Shown here: positions 27,079 through 38,748 of the stretch, piece by piece
How the letters are laid out: every line of letters begins with the position of its first letter
Position numbering within the stretch: the first letter of the stretch is position 1
NCBI GenBank assembly: GCA_029817715.1
Contig: JARUPY010000391.1
Span: forward strand, 62,001 to 126,000
Reading direction: 5' to 3'
From: Melastoma dodecandrum
Taxonomy: Eukaryota > Streptophyta > Magnoliopsida > Myrtales > Melastomataceae
Length of the DNA: 64,000 nucleotides
Position numbers and translations under genes: made by a program
Notes under the pieces: model-generated
Seen by the model: only the letters and a program-made list of their open reading frames with translations
Told to the model about the DNA's origin: nothing
Databases searched by the model: none

Positions 27079-30000
27079 ATGCCTCACAGGACTACTTACT
27101 TCTTCCCCAGGCAATTCCCGGATGACCACTCCTTTAATCCCAACCGTCCCAACCCCTTCTTCGATCACCAAAAGCAAAAGCAGCAGCCGTCCCCATTTGT
27201 TCCTGAAAACGACGTCGTCCGCCCCGTAATTTCCCCCGTCACCTCTCCCCCCAATCCCGAGAGCAACAAGTCTCCTCTCTTCACCTGCCAAGATGCAATC
27301 CGCTCCACGAATACAACGGCCGCCACCCCCTACTTCCCCAAGTTCAACGTCCACCATGACGTCACCCTCCCTCCCCGCCACCAAAAAGGCGGTAAGAAGA
27401 CACAGCCGCAGCCGCTCTCTGCCTTTTGCGAGTGTTTGGTCAACAAGGAGGAGGAAGTGACGGAGCCTCCACCACGTGCCGGCTTGAGGTCAACTTATGA
27501 CCATCAACTTGACGAGCACGAGCCCCTTCTGTCCTTGTGTGAGGATCAGGTTGTTGACAGGGGCTTTGATAGGCAGCTTTCATTTCCCTGTGTGTCCAGC
27601 TTCGGGAGCAGCGGCTACACTGCGAGCAGTTATTTCTCCGGCTCGACGGTCCAGAATGGTGGTGACGTGTCCAGCAGCGATGCAGTCAGGATGGCAACGA
27701 GACGAGTCGGGGAGGAGGAGGAGGTGGTTGCAGTGGAGAAGGAGAGTTTGGCACTAAATTCGAGGGAGAGTTATTACTTGCAGTTGACTTTGGCAAAGAG
27801 GCTGTCCTCCCAGGCGAACTTGGTCGAGCAGGTTGTTTCTCTCGAGAGCGAGGACCACTGGTGCTCGGATGCAGAGATCGTCTCCTATCGCCTCTGGGTA
27901 CGTCACAGAGTATGATTAGCTAGGTAGTTCGATTGTGTCCTGAGCTGCAATTATGTTGTCATTTTGATTCAGTTCTTCATCATTGCTCGTCCAATGAGAT
28001 TATCACATGCCCCTTTTCCAGGTAAGTGGGTGCTTGTCCTACACAGACAAGATCTCTGATGGATTCTACAACATTCTAGGGATGAATCCATACCTCTGGG
28101 TTATGTGCAATGACCTTGAGGAAGGAAAGAAGCTACCCTCATTGATGTCTCTAAAGGAGACCGATCCTAACAAGTCATCAATGGAGGTTGTTCTTGTCGA
28201 TAAACAGGGCGATTCACGCCTGAAGGAGCTTGAAGATAAAGCACAGGAATTGTCTTGTGATTCCAAGGATAAAATGGTCTTGGTCAAGAGACTGGGAAAG
28301 CTTGTGGCGATCTCGATGGGGTATTTTATGCATACCTGGATCGAATCATTCATTTAAGATCCATTGCCAGTAGCGCCTCTTACTAAAACAGTCCTTCGTG
28401 TGATGCAGTCTTTTGATCTCTATATTTGTTTTTTAGGGGTAACTTCTCTGCAGAGCAAGACGATCTCCAGAAGCACTGGAAAGTTGTAAGTAGGAGACTG
28501 AAGGACCTTCATAAGTGCATTATATTCCCAATAGGAAGCCTCTCCTCAGGTCTCTGCCGACATCGAGCCATTCTTTTTAAGGTAAAGCTACATTCGGTGC
28601 AAGAATTCGGTACAACGAATAGCAACGATTTTTCCAGTGGAATGGAAGAGTTAAATCAGAAGACCAAATGTTTCCCTCATGAACTAAAATAAATTTTCCT
28701 TTGGGTAGCAATGAATTTGTTTGGAGTGCTGATATTTTTACATTTGCAGAAATTGGCGGATTCCATTGGTTTGCCTTGTCGCATAGCTCGTGGTTGCAAG
28801 TATTGCACAACCGATCATCGGTCATCTTGTCTTGTAAAAATTAAAGATGAGAAGCAACTGCCAAGGTTAGCACTGCCATTCAGTTATGATCCACACATTT
28901 TTTTGTTGGTAACTACACTTTTAAGAGTTTACCATCTGTATTCTGGATCAGTGCTCGTTTATCCTCCGTCCTTAGTATGTTAAATGTTGAGCATTTATCT
29001 TTCTCCGCTGTTAAAAGGAATTTCTACCTTTAGGGAGTATGTGGTTGATCTCGTGGGTGAGCCAGGGAATATTCATGGTCCAAATTCATCCATCAATGGG
29101 AGTGCCATCTGTTCGATCCCATCTCCATTTCAAGTCTCGCATTTGAGAGGCAGCCAACTTCCATATGTGGAAGATACACCATTCGAACAGACCTTAATCA
29201 CTGACCAATTATGTGGCCTTCTCGATGCAGGTTTGTCCTAATACCGTGGCCGACGAATGCAGATATCATATTCCAAAGTTTGTCCATGAAAGTCTCATTC
29301 TCTTTTAGCAGAAAAATTTTGCATGCTTCATGTTTCCAATACGTAGCATCATTTTTCCAAATCCCCTTTGCATGTGAATCCTCATACTTTTGCTTGCTTG
29401 CAGCTTAGTGGCTTTAGGCTTTTAAACAATAATCGCATCTCCACTTCAACTGGCATAGGTTCCAGCTTTATCATAGGTTCCAGCTTTATCTTAGAAAAAC
29501 TTAAATGGGCTTGTATATCATGATAGGGAATCAAAGAGGACGAAATGGATCGATTGCTTCTCCTGGATGGGAAATTACTCCCCCACAGGTCCAACGGAAA
29601 GTTGATTCTTGTAGCCTTGATCTATCAGCTATGCCCTCTATCAAAGTCAGTGCTCCAGTGCCTTCAGCGGTTGTATCAGCTGGTGAATTGACTGCACAAA
29701 TGGAAAGCAAGTCGATTGTTCAAAGCAGTTACAGGAAGGATATTGTAGTAGGGGACAGCAAAATTACTACTAGCCTGACCAATCAACTTGAGTTGAGCTT
29801 CGCAACCCGGTCCGGGCTTGAGGAACGCACGGGAAAATTTGAGAATAGAAAGTCTCCGATTGTTAATGTCCCAAGATATGTTAATCTTGAACCTTCTCTT
29901 GCAATGGACTGGCTTGAGATATCATGGGACGAGCTGCATATTAAGGAGCGTGTTGGAGCCGGTAGTTATTTTTTCTCCTTTTCCGAGTAATGACTAATAA

Positions 30001-31849
30001 CTTTCCCCAAAATATGTTGACATTACTTTCTTAAACATCCAGGGTCCTTTGGCACAGTCCATCGTGCGGAGTGGCATGGCTCCGTGAGTTATATTCTCTT
30101 CAACTTCTAATTCATTGTATTGATATAAGATTCCGTCTTTTATTGGGATATGCTTTTACCGGGAAAATTCTTGACTTTTTGTGCTGGCTTTAGCCATCTT
30201 TCTTTGTTCCATATTAACTGCAATAATTGCAGGACGTTGCTGTTAAGGTTCTGACAGTGCAAGACTTTCATGATGACCAATTGAAGGAGTTCCTCCGTGA
30301 GGTATCCCTAAAAGTTTGATTATTTTCACTTACAGTGTCTTATAATTGGATAAATTAGGCAAGCATTTCTCTTGCTGTTTTGAAGAGGCAAACTTAAATT
30401 TATCCAGAGTAATAATTTGCGTCTTATTAAGGTGGCGATTATGAAACGTGTGCGGCATCCTTGTGTGGTCCTCTTCATGGGCGCCGTAACAAAGAGGCCA
30501 CATCTGTCAATTGTTACAGAGTATTTGCCAAGGTAAGCTCCTTGAATAATTTCAACTCCATTCTATTAATTGAACACCTTTCTTGTTATTTTGTCTTCTT
30601 AAAATAATAATGAAATACAGGGGAAGTCTCTATCGGCTGATCCACCGACCAGCTTCGAGTGAGTTGCTGGATCAAAGGAGGCGCTTGCGCATGGCTTTGG
30701 ATGTGGTTTGTTCTTCTTCCTGGTCTTATTGTTTACTGACTATTGAAAGCAGCAACTCTCCATAAATTTCTGATAAAATCATGTGACAGGCGAAAGGGTT
30801 GAATTATCTCCACAATCTAAACCCTCCAATAGTCCACTGGGATCTGAAGTCACCAAATCTTTTGGTTGATAAGAATTGGTCGGTCAAGGTACCCACCAAG
30901 ACAAACCTCGGTGTTGTTGAATTGGAAATAACAATGTTTACATCTGATTTGTTGTTTCGTTTCCATATTCAGGTCTGTGATTTCGGCTTGTCTAGGTTCA
31001 AGGCCGATACCTTCATCTCGTCAAAGTCCGTTGCTGGAACCGTAAGTATCTGTGCCTCTCTACTCTAACTGCCCATACGGGTGACGGGTCTTTGACATAT
31101 ATGTCTGGCGTGATGTAGATTTCTTTTTTCTGTTTCTGCATTCTTCAGTGAACTATTCTGTCACGTTTATTTTCAGCCTGAGTGGATGGCGCCCGAGTTT
31201 TTAAGAGGCGAGCCATCAAATGAGAAATCTGATGTTTACTCATTCGGCGTAATTTTGTGGGAGCTCTTGACGTTACAGCAACCTTGGAGTGGACTTAGCC
31301 CTGCCCAGGTGATATGATTAACCATCGCTGGCATGTGTCGGACAACGTCTTTTCTCCCCTCTCAGTCAATCTTCAGTTGGCTAGTTAACAATCAATACTC
31401 GAACATTATTAGGTCGTGGGAGCTGAAAATGTGTTCTGTTCATATTCACTGAATTTCGCACTTTGTCAGGTTGTGGGAGCTGTCGCGTTCCAGAATAGAA
31501 GACTTGTTGTCCCTCCTAATACGTCTCCAGCTTTGGCCTCACTAATGGAATCCTGCTGGGCAGAGTAAGTGGCTCTCCATCTTTTTTTTCTCTTTTCACC
31601 AGCATCTCACTGTCAAGTAAATGGCCAGAGTTCAATGTGCTAAAGTCGATCCTGCCAAGGGAGATCGAAATCGGAATTGCTGTCTGAGATGCACACATTT
31701 TGACTCTCGGCCAAGACATTGATCCCGTTCTTGTTTGCAGTGACCCGACTCAGCGGCCATCTTTTGCCAGCATAGTAGAGTCCCTGAAGAGATTTCTGAA
31801 GTCCCCCACACAGTTTATAAGGATGGGCGGAGGCGGGGGCGGGTCGTGA
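27079..31849 (+). CDS. CTR1-like Raf-family protein kinase (MAPKKK, group B3)
   Basis: Exons: 27079-27897, 28022-28320, 28437-28581, 28750-28865, 29034-29230, 29527-29961, 30043-30083, 30233-30301, 30432-30532, 30621-30705, 30790-30888, 30973-31041, 31177-31308, 31470-31564, 31741-31849. All phases agree and the protein is 936 residues. The start [18 protein letters not shown] is typical of the CTR1-like branch that includes tomato CTR3-type proteins; by position and sequence it resembles Arabidopsis At4g24480. The middle holds the EDR1/CTR1 regulatory domain ([19 protein letters not shown], then [10 protein letters not shown] and [10 protein letters not shown]). The C-terminal kinase has [27 protein letters not shown] and GTPEWMAPE. 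The catalytic loop reads HWDLKSPN, with TGG at 30838-30840 (about residue 786) where HRD is expected. The protein ends in a Gly-rich tail. Known relatives repress ethylene or stress signalling; the role of this copy is inferred. Confidence 0.93.
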
Positions 31850-33020
31850 TGGTCAACCCAGTCAGATTATTTTGTTTTCCCTGCTTCGGTCACGGCGTTA
31901 AGCTTTTAGAATCCATCCGCTAACCCCTCCTTGCACTAATCTCTTCTCCGGTGTCCGGGCAATTGAATGTAATGTGGTATCCTTTTATTGCCTGGCTAAA
32001 TGCCAAGGATAAGAGCTAAGTTGGTAGCTCCATTGCAGTCCGTATCCCTGCTACTTTCTACTGCAAAAGCGATATCATAAAATTTAGGAATGATTTATTC
32101 TAATATCTTTTAATTAGTATGGTATCGTGATCCCATCCCTAATCATACCATCAGTCTTCACGCGCACGATGGAGTCTTAGTTCGATATTGCATAGAAGAA
32201 ACCAAGTTACTTTACTTAATAACTTAGTCTTGCGAAAGAGGGTGCCTAGTTTCAAAAATTTTTAGTTAACACCCCGGAATCGTCTTTTGAAACATCAATT
32301 TCGTTCTTATAAAGAAAATGTGCTTCAAACACCGATTTTGCTTAATAAGAATAGAGAAATCAATGTTTGACTTCCTTCAAGGAGATTGAAATTGATGTTT
32401 TAAACATTGATTTATGGACATTAGTAAGAAAATTTTAAAATTTTTAACAATATTTTCGCAATGAAAATTATAATGGATTATAACTCCGAAGAAATTAAAT
32501 AAAACTTAAGAAATTTTTTGTAATAATCAAAAAACACACGACGAAAGAATAACGTTGTTCTTATCGAATATTGTTGCTACGGTTAGATCGCAAACAAAAC
32601 TATGAAATACGATTCGATTTTTCAAAATTACTTGAATATTGCCCTTAAGTCGTTATCTTAAATAGTGATTTTGAATTTACAACGATTGTTTGAGACGACT
32701 TTAAATAAAATGGACTCGCTGTCCAAACTTAAAAATTTGTAGAATTTTTCCTGAAACTTTTTTCTTGTGTTTAAAAGCGATTTTCCTTAACAAACGTTAT
32801 TTCAAAGAGTAATTTTGTCTCAAATTAGCTATTTGATTGAGGCAGGATTGCTCATTTTAACACTCTCCCATTTTTATCTGTAAATTTAAAGTCGCCGTCG
32901 GCCCTGTTCCAAAAGAAGACACTGCCGTTAGTCCTTCCTTTCTCGGTCCCCAAGATATCGAAGAATCATCGAAAGGTTAGTGTTCTGCTGAATTGGAAAA
33001 AGTTAATTCTTTCGTGAAAC
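31850..33020. other. Intergenic: kinase 3' region and SICKLE 5' region
   Basis: About 1.2 kb with no supported gene. The first few hundred bases are the likely 3'UTR of the kinase. 32200-32850 is AT-rich and contains imperfect repeated phrases (AACATTGATTT-like motifs near 32345 and 32405) suggesting old repeat debris. 32880-33020 is the likely leader of the SICKLE-like gene. Confidence 0.5.
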
Positions 33021-36000
33021 ATGGAGGAGTCTGAGAAACGGAAGGAGAGGTTGAGCGCGATGAGGATGGAAGCGTCCCAATCACAGTATTCTTCCCCAGG
33101 CAGGGTCGATCACCTGGTGAACCGGCTCGTTGAGACCGCGTGAAAGATCCTAAGATTTTAAGAATAAGAAAACTTACCAAAATTTCCTGATAACCTGCAA
33201 AACATAAATAACATTAATCAATTAAAGTAAGTACAACCCATTATTCCTTGAACAACAAATACTTCACCATTCCTGTTTCTTTCCGGACCGATGTCCGCCA
33301 CACTCTTTCCGCCCATAGGGCTGATCACGAAAGTGTCCAGGGTCGAATTCCGTCATCCAAATCCCCTTGTTTCCGACCTTACAGAGAACCCAGACTCAAC
33401 TTTCCCAAATATTTACAGAATAACCCGGGACCCAATTTACAACATAATGAGACAAAATAATCTATCAAATATTCAATTGCAGACATTGTCTTTGTTTTCA
33501 ATTCTGTGGTCACAGAGTCCCAATTTCCTTCCTATTGTAATTGCCGCCCCCAAATTCAAACCATAAAAGGGGCAGCCATTGATTAAGGAATTTCCCAACA
33601 TCATTGTTCCACCCCCAAGGTAAGCGACGGACATTTGATAATCAGGACCAGCAACCGGAAGATTAGGAACGTTGCTCTTTCAAACGGAGAAGGGTAGATG
33701 GCCACCCCTTCACGGCACTATCCAAAGTCCTCCGGAGCCCAACTACTCTCATTGTCTCACGAAATCGTCCAGGTACAGGCACAGAACAGAACAACCGGCT
33801 CCCCCGTCGTCCAAGTGGTGCCATTCCAGTACGGGAAAGGCTTCCTCACCCCGGGGCAGAGCTCGGCTCTATTTCCGATCAGTTCAGAACATAGTTTCCC
33901 TTCAGTTTTGAGTCAAATCTACACCTCCCGACATCCAGGACTCAAGCAATGAGAGACATTCACGGGCACTGAGTCACACAAAATCAACCTTAAACTAGAC
34001 CCACGCGCCCCACTGACGGAACTCACAGCCGCAGCAAACAATAAGACGTCACAGTACGAGGACGAGGGAGAACAAAAAGGGGTGAAACGTACACACCACA
34101 GAATCCAACAATCCACTAGTATACATTGAAACTCAGCCGCCGTCACCGATACTTCCATCCAACCAGGGGTGTTACACAGGTAAGGTCGCCGGTATTGACC
34201 ATCAACCGGAGTGGAGCCCCTCTCATCAGAAGGACGACTTCCCCACTCCGACCCGACTCTGCCCTTTTTCCCCAAACTGTCCAACGCCACTCTCTTTCAC
34301 TGTTGGACACCCACACACCCCACAGTACCGGACACAAATTCAGAATACAAGGGACAGGACAATCGCACATTATCTGGGAGCAAAATGATAACGGCCAGTC
34401 TACTGAGGCGGCAAGTTCTTAAACCAACTTCCTAAAAATACAAAAAGAAGGATTGAGAGATAAAGGTCGTACCTCGTTCCACTTCCTCCACACAAGACTT
34501 CAAGTTCTCTTCGTCTCCGCACGACGTCACCTCGAGTTGGACGTTTCAGCCCGCTCTCTTCTCGAAATTTTATGCGCGGATCCACATTTGGCGCCACCGT
34601 ATTCACCCTTCTCTGTCTCCTTCCGTTTTTATTCTTCTTCTGATATCTCCCCCCCCCCCCTTTCTCTCTGTTTCCTTTCTTCTTTTTCTTGTTACGACCT
34701 CTCCTTCATATTATAAAATCAATAACCGCCTCATTCGCCTCTTCTTTTGTGGCTTAGTGTCCTTTAATTATGGTAGGGGTCCCACCATCCAACTTTATAA
34801 TTATAAAATTTTCGATCATTACACCGCGTCCATTGCATCATCTTAGCAGGAGTCGCACGCTGCTCCTCTGCCCAGGTTCGACTATTACACGGATCCCATG
34901 GCGGCTTTCTCCGGCAATAGAGTGTGGGGTAAAGTGGATGTACAGCCTCAACTGGCAACTCCCGGTTTTGTTGTCCCGACTCCGAGTTATTCACCCTCCT
35001 TATCGAGTATGGCCATGGACGGTGCAGCAGTGTTAATTACTTGCTGGTGGGGGTTGTTCTTCATGGATCATGGTTCGGTGATTGCCTTGCATCAATTGAG
35101 TGGCTTAAGATCATCTGTCTTACCTTACCCAGTGATAATAAGTATGAGTTTTTGTTCCTAAACAACGTTGGTCCGAAAATTATTTCGTCAAATATCGTCG
35201 AAAGTTTAAAAATTGCTTGACTAAGGTAACGAAATTGACGTTATAAAAGTCGACTTCCATAAGGTAATAAGGAAGTCGACCTTACAAAGACCCACTCCTT
35301 CCAGTATTTAAAAAAAAAGGCCGATTGCAGCTGTTAGAGGAACGGAAGAGCTGGAGTTCTGCGTAGGAAACACTAAACCAAAGTGGGAAACCTGCAACAA
35401 CTTACTGTTTTCATCTCGTGAAATCTCGAGCTTTGTACGAAAATACCGTTTATTTTTAAAAAAATTTTACAAAATGAAAAAATGGGAGAAAAAATAGGGG
35501 GAGGGACCCCGTATGCATTTTCTGAAGGGACGAGTTTTACTCATTGGATGCCCCTCCAATTTCGCTAATTATCGAGGGACGAATTTTAAAATATTTACAT
35601 AAAACCTGTCATCTTCACATTTTAAATACGTCCTTTTTATATAAAATCATATTTTACAAAATTCGAATAGTATTTTATAAATTTTTTTTAACGGCATTTT
35701 CGTACAAATGTGGTGAAATCTTTCATCTTCACGTATTCACCCCCATAGCTTACTTCGCTCTTCAATGATGGCCCTTGTGGTTGTCTCATCAAACCATACA
35801 AAACCTCTGCGATCTCTGTCTCGTCCTGAGTTGCCGATGGTGAAGAAACTGGCTTCGAAACTGACTTCGGCGGCCGCTGCTTGGGACCGTTTGGCTTCTG
35901 AGGAAATGAAAAAGAAGACATTAGCTTTCCAGTCGATTGGGAGACAAAACCTTCGTATCCCGAGTACTCAAAGAATCAGGCTTTTACGAGCTTCTTGCGA

Positions 36001-38216
36001 GCGGAAGCATTTGAAGACGACGGAGACGCTGGCCGATGATTCACGGGTGACGCAACTGCAAGGCCAGTTCTGACCGGTGATGCTGTCGGCTGCCATAGAG
36101 CCTGGTCACCACTGGCTCCGCTAGCATGACCGGCGGTCGCACCGCCTCCCATCCAACAGTCATGTGACCTCTTTGTTAAAGCTGGAACCCCTCCGAAAAA
36201 ACCCAGAAGATGGTAAAATGAAATCAAAATCCCAGAAAATAGCGTAGTTTGAACCAACACCAAATCAACATAGTCTCACCTGATCAAGCCTTTCGAGGCA
36301 CCAGGACCCCAATCATCTCATCGGCCAAACCTTTGGAGCTGCAGCCGCTGCCCCCATCCCTGAAGCCAAAGGAGGGCAGCTCCTGTTGCTGTTGTTCAAC
36401 AAGGTCGAGGCCGATGACATAACGGCACTCGAAGGCTGCAACAACATCAAGTGCTGCTGCTGCTGCTGTTGTTGCTCATCCTCTTTATCATTGACGCTCT
36501 CCTCCGAGCTCTCGTCGGTGACCATACCCAGCTCATCCCCCCAGCCGCCAGACCTGCCGTGGTGAATCGACCGATGATTGTTGTTCTCATCCCCTCCCCG
36601 ACGCTTGTTCCTCAGCATCCGCTTCTGGTCCTTGTCCCTATCAGGTTGGTCCAACCGTTCGATTCGCTCGCCCCGGTCCTTCTTACCCCCCACATGCCGG
36701 TCCCTCGAACCGTTTCTCAAAGTATCCGGGAGCTCCCGATGGCCGTCTTCCTCTACGAAACAAATGAACCGAGTGAGTCGAACCAAAAAAGGAAGGGGAG
36801 GGGAGGAGAGATCTGAAATCGGCGGGGTGGGAAGAACCCACGAGGGGAAGAACCAAAGTGACTTGGATGCGTCCAACTTTATAAAACCGACTTCTTTATT
36901 GGCCTGAGAAAGTTAAAGGAGTACTTTTTTTTAAACTACCGAGAAGTCCGCCTTATATAGGCGTAAATCCTCTTTACGCGAATAGGACGAACGATACGAA
37001 GTCGATTTCTGAAAAATCGATTCGACGAATATGAAATCGGTCTTCTCGAACTATTACCTATGGTTCTTAAGCTGCCTAATCACATATGCAATCAGGTTCA
37101 TGGAAATTCATTTCAGAAAAAGGTGACATTGCTCTTTGGGATAGGCCAGGCTGTAGAAGTGAATAATTTATTGATTCTCTCTCGTTGGGACGATGAAAAA
37201 TTTCCAAAGGTGGGGATGAGTTTTGTGTTGTCTGAACCATTGATAGCAGGGGTGACTAAAAGAAGATAAATACTCCTAGGCCAGCTTACAATAAATAGGT
37301 TGATTTTCTTTACGATCGAAGTCGACTTTTGCGAGGCCGATTTTACTATTTCAGTCATAAAATTTTTAAACTTTCAACTATATTTGATAAAATAATTTTC
37401 GAACTAACGTCGTCGTCTATAAATAAAAGTCTAATAAGTACATTTAATAAATCAAAGCACTAGTTACTTGAAATGGATCTTCCCGATAATCTCGTTAGTC
37501 TGCTGTCGAATCACGTGTGTTCACTGTAATTTGAGGATCAATTTTGTCGTAGCGAAAACTTGATTAGTTGTTGAGGAGTAACCTAGTAAATAGTCTCAAC
37601 ATGTCTTGGTGAAGTTTTACTATCTTATCTTCTTGTTCCTTGCAGCTGGTTAACTCTTTTTTGTTTTCATTTGGATTTGTCAGGGCCAAGGATCTATCGG
37701 CCAAATCCCTCTCCGACTCATCAGTTGCTGCCTAGTATTCCTCCCAGTGGCGGGATGTATCAACCTGTTCCACCCCAAGAATTTACTCATCATCCGAGTC
37801 CTAGATCCCCTGGCAGCCCTTACCAGATGCACAGAGGTGTGTCTTCCCAATCATGGAATGCTTTTGGTCAAGCTACTCGTCATTTTAGCTCGCCAAATCA
37901 CGTCGGTAGGGGTAATCCTTATCCTTTTCGAGGTTCAGGAAGAGGTGTGCCCCAAAGGTTTGACCGCAGTCCTCATCCCGGGAGGAGTGACGGAAAAGGT
38001 CTGGGCTATCGTGGTCGTGGTTCATCACCAGGGGAACGGTTGGGACCAGAATGGTTCTTTCACAAGTCCATGCTACAAGATCCCTGGAAAAACTTGACAC
38101 CCGTCTTATGGAAGGGTGTGGATTTCCCAATGATAGGATCCGACGCCCCAGAATCTTCGAGTTCCTGGATGGCAAAATCCATTCAGACAAGGAAGCCCAG
38201 GGTTACTGAAGACTAG
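33021..38216 (+). CDS. SIC: SICKLE-like proline-rich protein, three exons
   Basis: Exons 33021-33139, 34876-35021 and 37684-38216 join in phase to 265 residues. In Arabidopsis, SICKLE (At4g24500, about 319 residues) is a proline-rich nuclear protein needed for efficient microRNA production, splicing and intron lariat turnover. Evidence: the N-terminus MEESEKRKERLSAMRMEA, the FDYYTDPMAAFSGN motif created exactly across the first splice junction, a Pro/Ser/Gly-rich middle with RG-type repeats (RGSGRGVPQRFDRS), and the C-terminal KSMLQDPWKNLTPVLWK block. The first splice (donor at 33140) and the second (GAC-G, then GG-CCA) restore the frame exactly. Both introns carry insertions: a GC-richer block in intron 1 and a Pack-MULE in intron 2. 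It is shorter than the Arabidopsis protein but has no break. Confidence 0.85.
33141..34875. other. Insertion-like block in SICKLE intron 1
   Basis: This 1.7 kb intron is unusually GC-rich from about 33.25 to 34.6 kb and has no supported coding sequence. CACATTTGGCGCCACCGT near 34583-34600 resembles the end of an LTR followed by an arginine-tRNA-type primer-binding site. On the other strand, TGTAACACCCC (34166-34176) resembles the start of many plant Gypsy LTRs. Neither has a matching end or a target-site duplication that I can find, so this may be a decayed LTR retroelement piece, but that is uncertain. The last ~275 bp is a pyrimidine-rich tract plus normal intron. Confidence 0.35.
35336..36870 (-). 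pseudogene. TIME FOR COFFEE-like gene fragment, broken, inside the Pack-MULE
   Basis: The minus strand, read from 36752 downward, encodes EEDGHRELPDTLR, GGKKDRGER, DESSEESVNDKEDE with a poly-Gln run, then KVW. It then shifts frame near 36321-36325 into DEMIGVLVPRKA and meets a TGA at 36284-36286. After an intron come TKRSHDCWMGGG and SPSSSNASARKK. A further ~90 bp GT..AG intron leads to KPNGPKQRPPKSVSKP and AEVLYGLMRQPQGPS. These are the ordered landmarks of plant TIME FOR COFFEE, a nuclear circadian-clock protein. Only the N-terminal part is present. Retained introns show that it was copied from DNA, not from mRNA. A nested foldback splits it at 35427-35712. Non-functional as a TIC protein. 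Confidence 0.88.
35427..35712. mobile_element. Small foldback element nested in the Pack-MULE, 9 bp target-site duplication
   Basis: The direct repeat GTGAAATCT lies at 35418-35426 and 35713-35721. The left end reads CGAGCTTTGTACGAAAATAC; the right end on the minus strand is CACATTTGTACGAAAATGCC. These termini match those of the foldback at 25312, so both belong to one family. It interrupts the captured TIC-like frame, so it arrived after the gene fragment was captured. Confidence 0.8.
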
Positions 38217-38748
38217 CAGAAGTTTGGCTCTGGAGCAAACCTTGCAGAATTCCTTGTCGCTGCCTTCGATGAATCTTCTAACGGGCCAGCCACAGCCAAT
38301 TCATAGCTTTTTCTGGAAATGCATAAGAAAGGCAGGCAATTTGCAGTTAGGGATTTATTTGTGTGAGACAGTGTTAGATTGCTAGCCGGGGTATCAAGAT
38401 ACGTGAGTGCTGTAGTTGTGCATCAGTAGATTCAGTACCAGAAGCTTGCCTCTTGTTTCACTGTAAAACTAGTCATCATCATACTGTCTTTGTTACTTTT
38501 CTTTTTTGCGAAAACTGTCATTGTTACTTTAAGTCGAAGAAAGCTTACATCCCTGCCAGAAGAAATTTAAGCTGTCGATTGTAAGTACATCTCACTGTGG
38601 AACACGCTTTCACCTATGATCACAAACTAAAAGACAAGTGATTATTGACCAGCATTTTGGTATATGTATCAGAGAGTCTGTAACAGCAAACTGTGCTGGT
38701 CATCCGATGCAATAACTGGGTGCAGAAGCCATGTTGAGATACTAATGC
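38217..38748. other. Convergent 3' intergenic region
   Basis: The SICKLE-like gene (plus) and the VIN3-like gene (minus) end tail to tail, with 532 bp between their stop codons. The stretch should hold both 3'UTRs. I see no coding sequence, RNA gene or clear element in it. Confidence 0.6.

Larger units (their letters stand above)
35145..37431. mobile_element. Pack-MULE (Mutator-like element with captured gene fragment) in SICKLE intron 2
   Basis: The 9 bp direct repeat TAATAAGTA flanks the element at 35136-35144 and 37432-37440. Inside these, the ends form terminal inverted repeats of about 90-100 bp. The left one contains AACGTTGGTCCGAAAATTA and the right one, on the minus strand, contains GACGTTAGTTCGAAAATTA. 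Both continue with a TCAAATAT block, then AGTTTAAAAATT, and reach AAGTCGACTT. This 9 bp duplication with long inverted ends is the Mutator-like signature. The element encodes no transposase; its interior is a minus-strand TIME FOR COFFEE gene fragment with introns. A smaller foldback element is nested within it. Confidence 0.85.

Noticed and set aside
26818..27384. A 188-residue minus-strand open frame over the CTR1-like leader and first exon
   Set aside because: It is the antisense shadow of a GC-rich, proline-rich coding exon; its Gly/Glu/Val-rich sequence has no domain.
34126..34716. Several 70-98 residue open frames in SICKLE intron 1
   Set aside because: They overlap on both strands in a GC-rich insertion and share no similarity with retroelement Gag, protease or other domains that I can recognise.
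36313..36876. The minus-strand 187-residue frame as an independent functional gene
   Set aside because: Its first ~40 residues are translated intron, and the rest is a TIC exon that runs out of frame at KVW. It belongs to the broken captured fragment.
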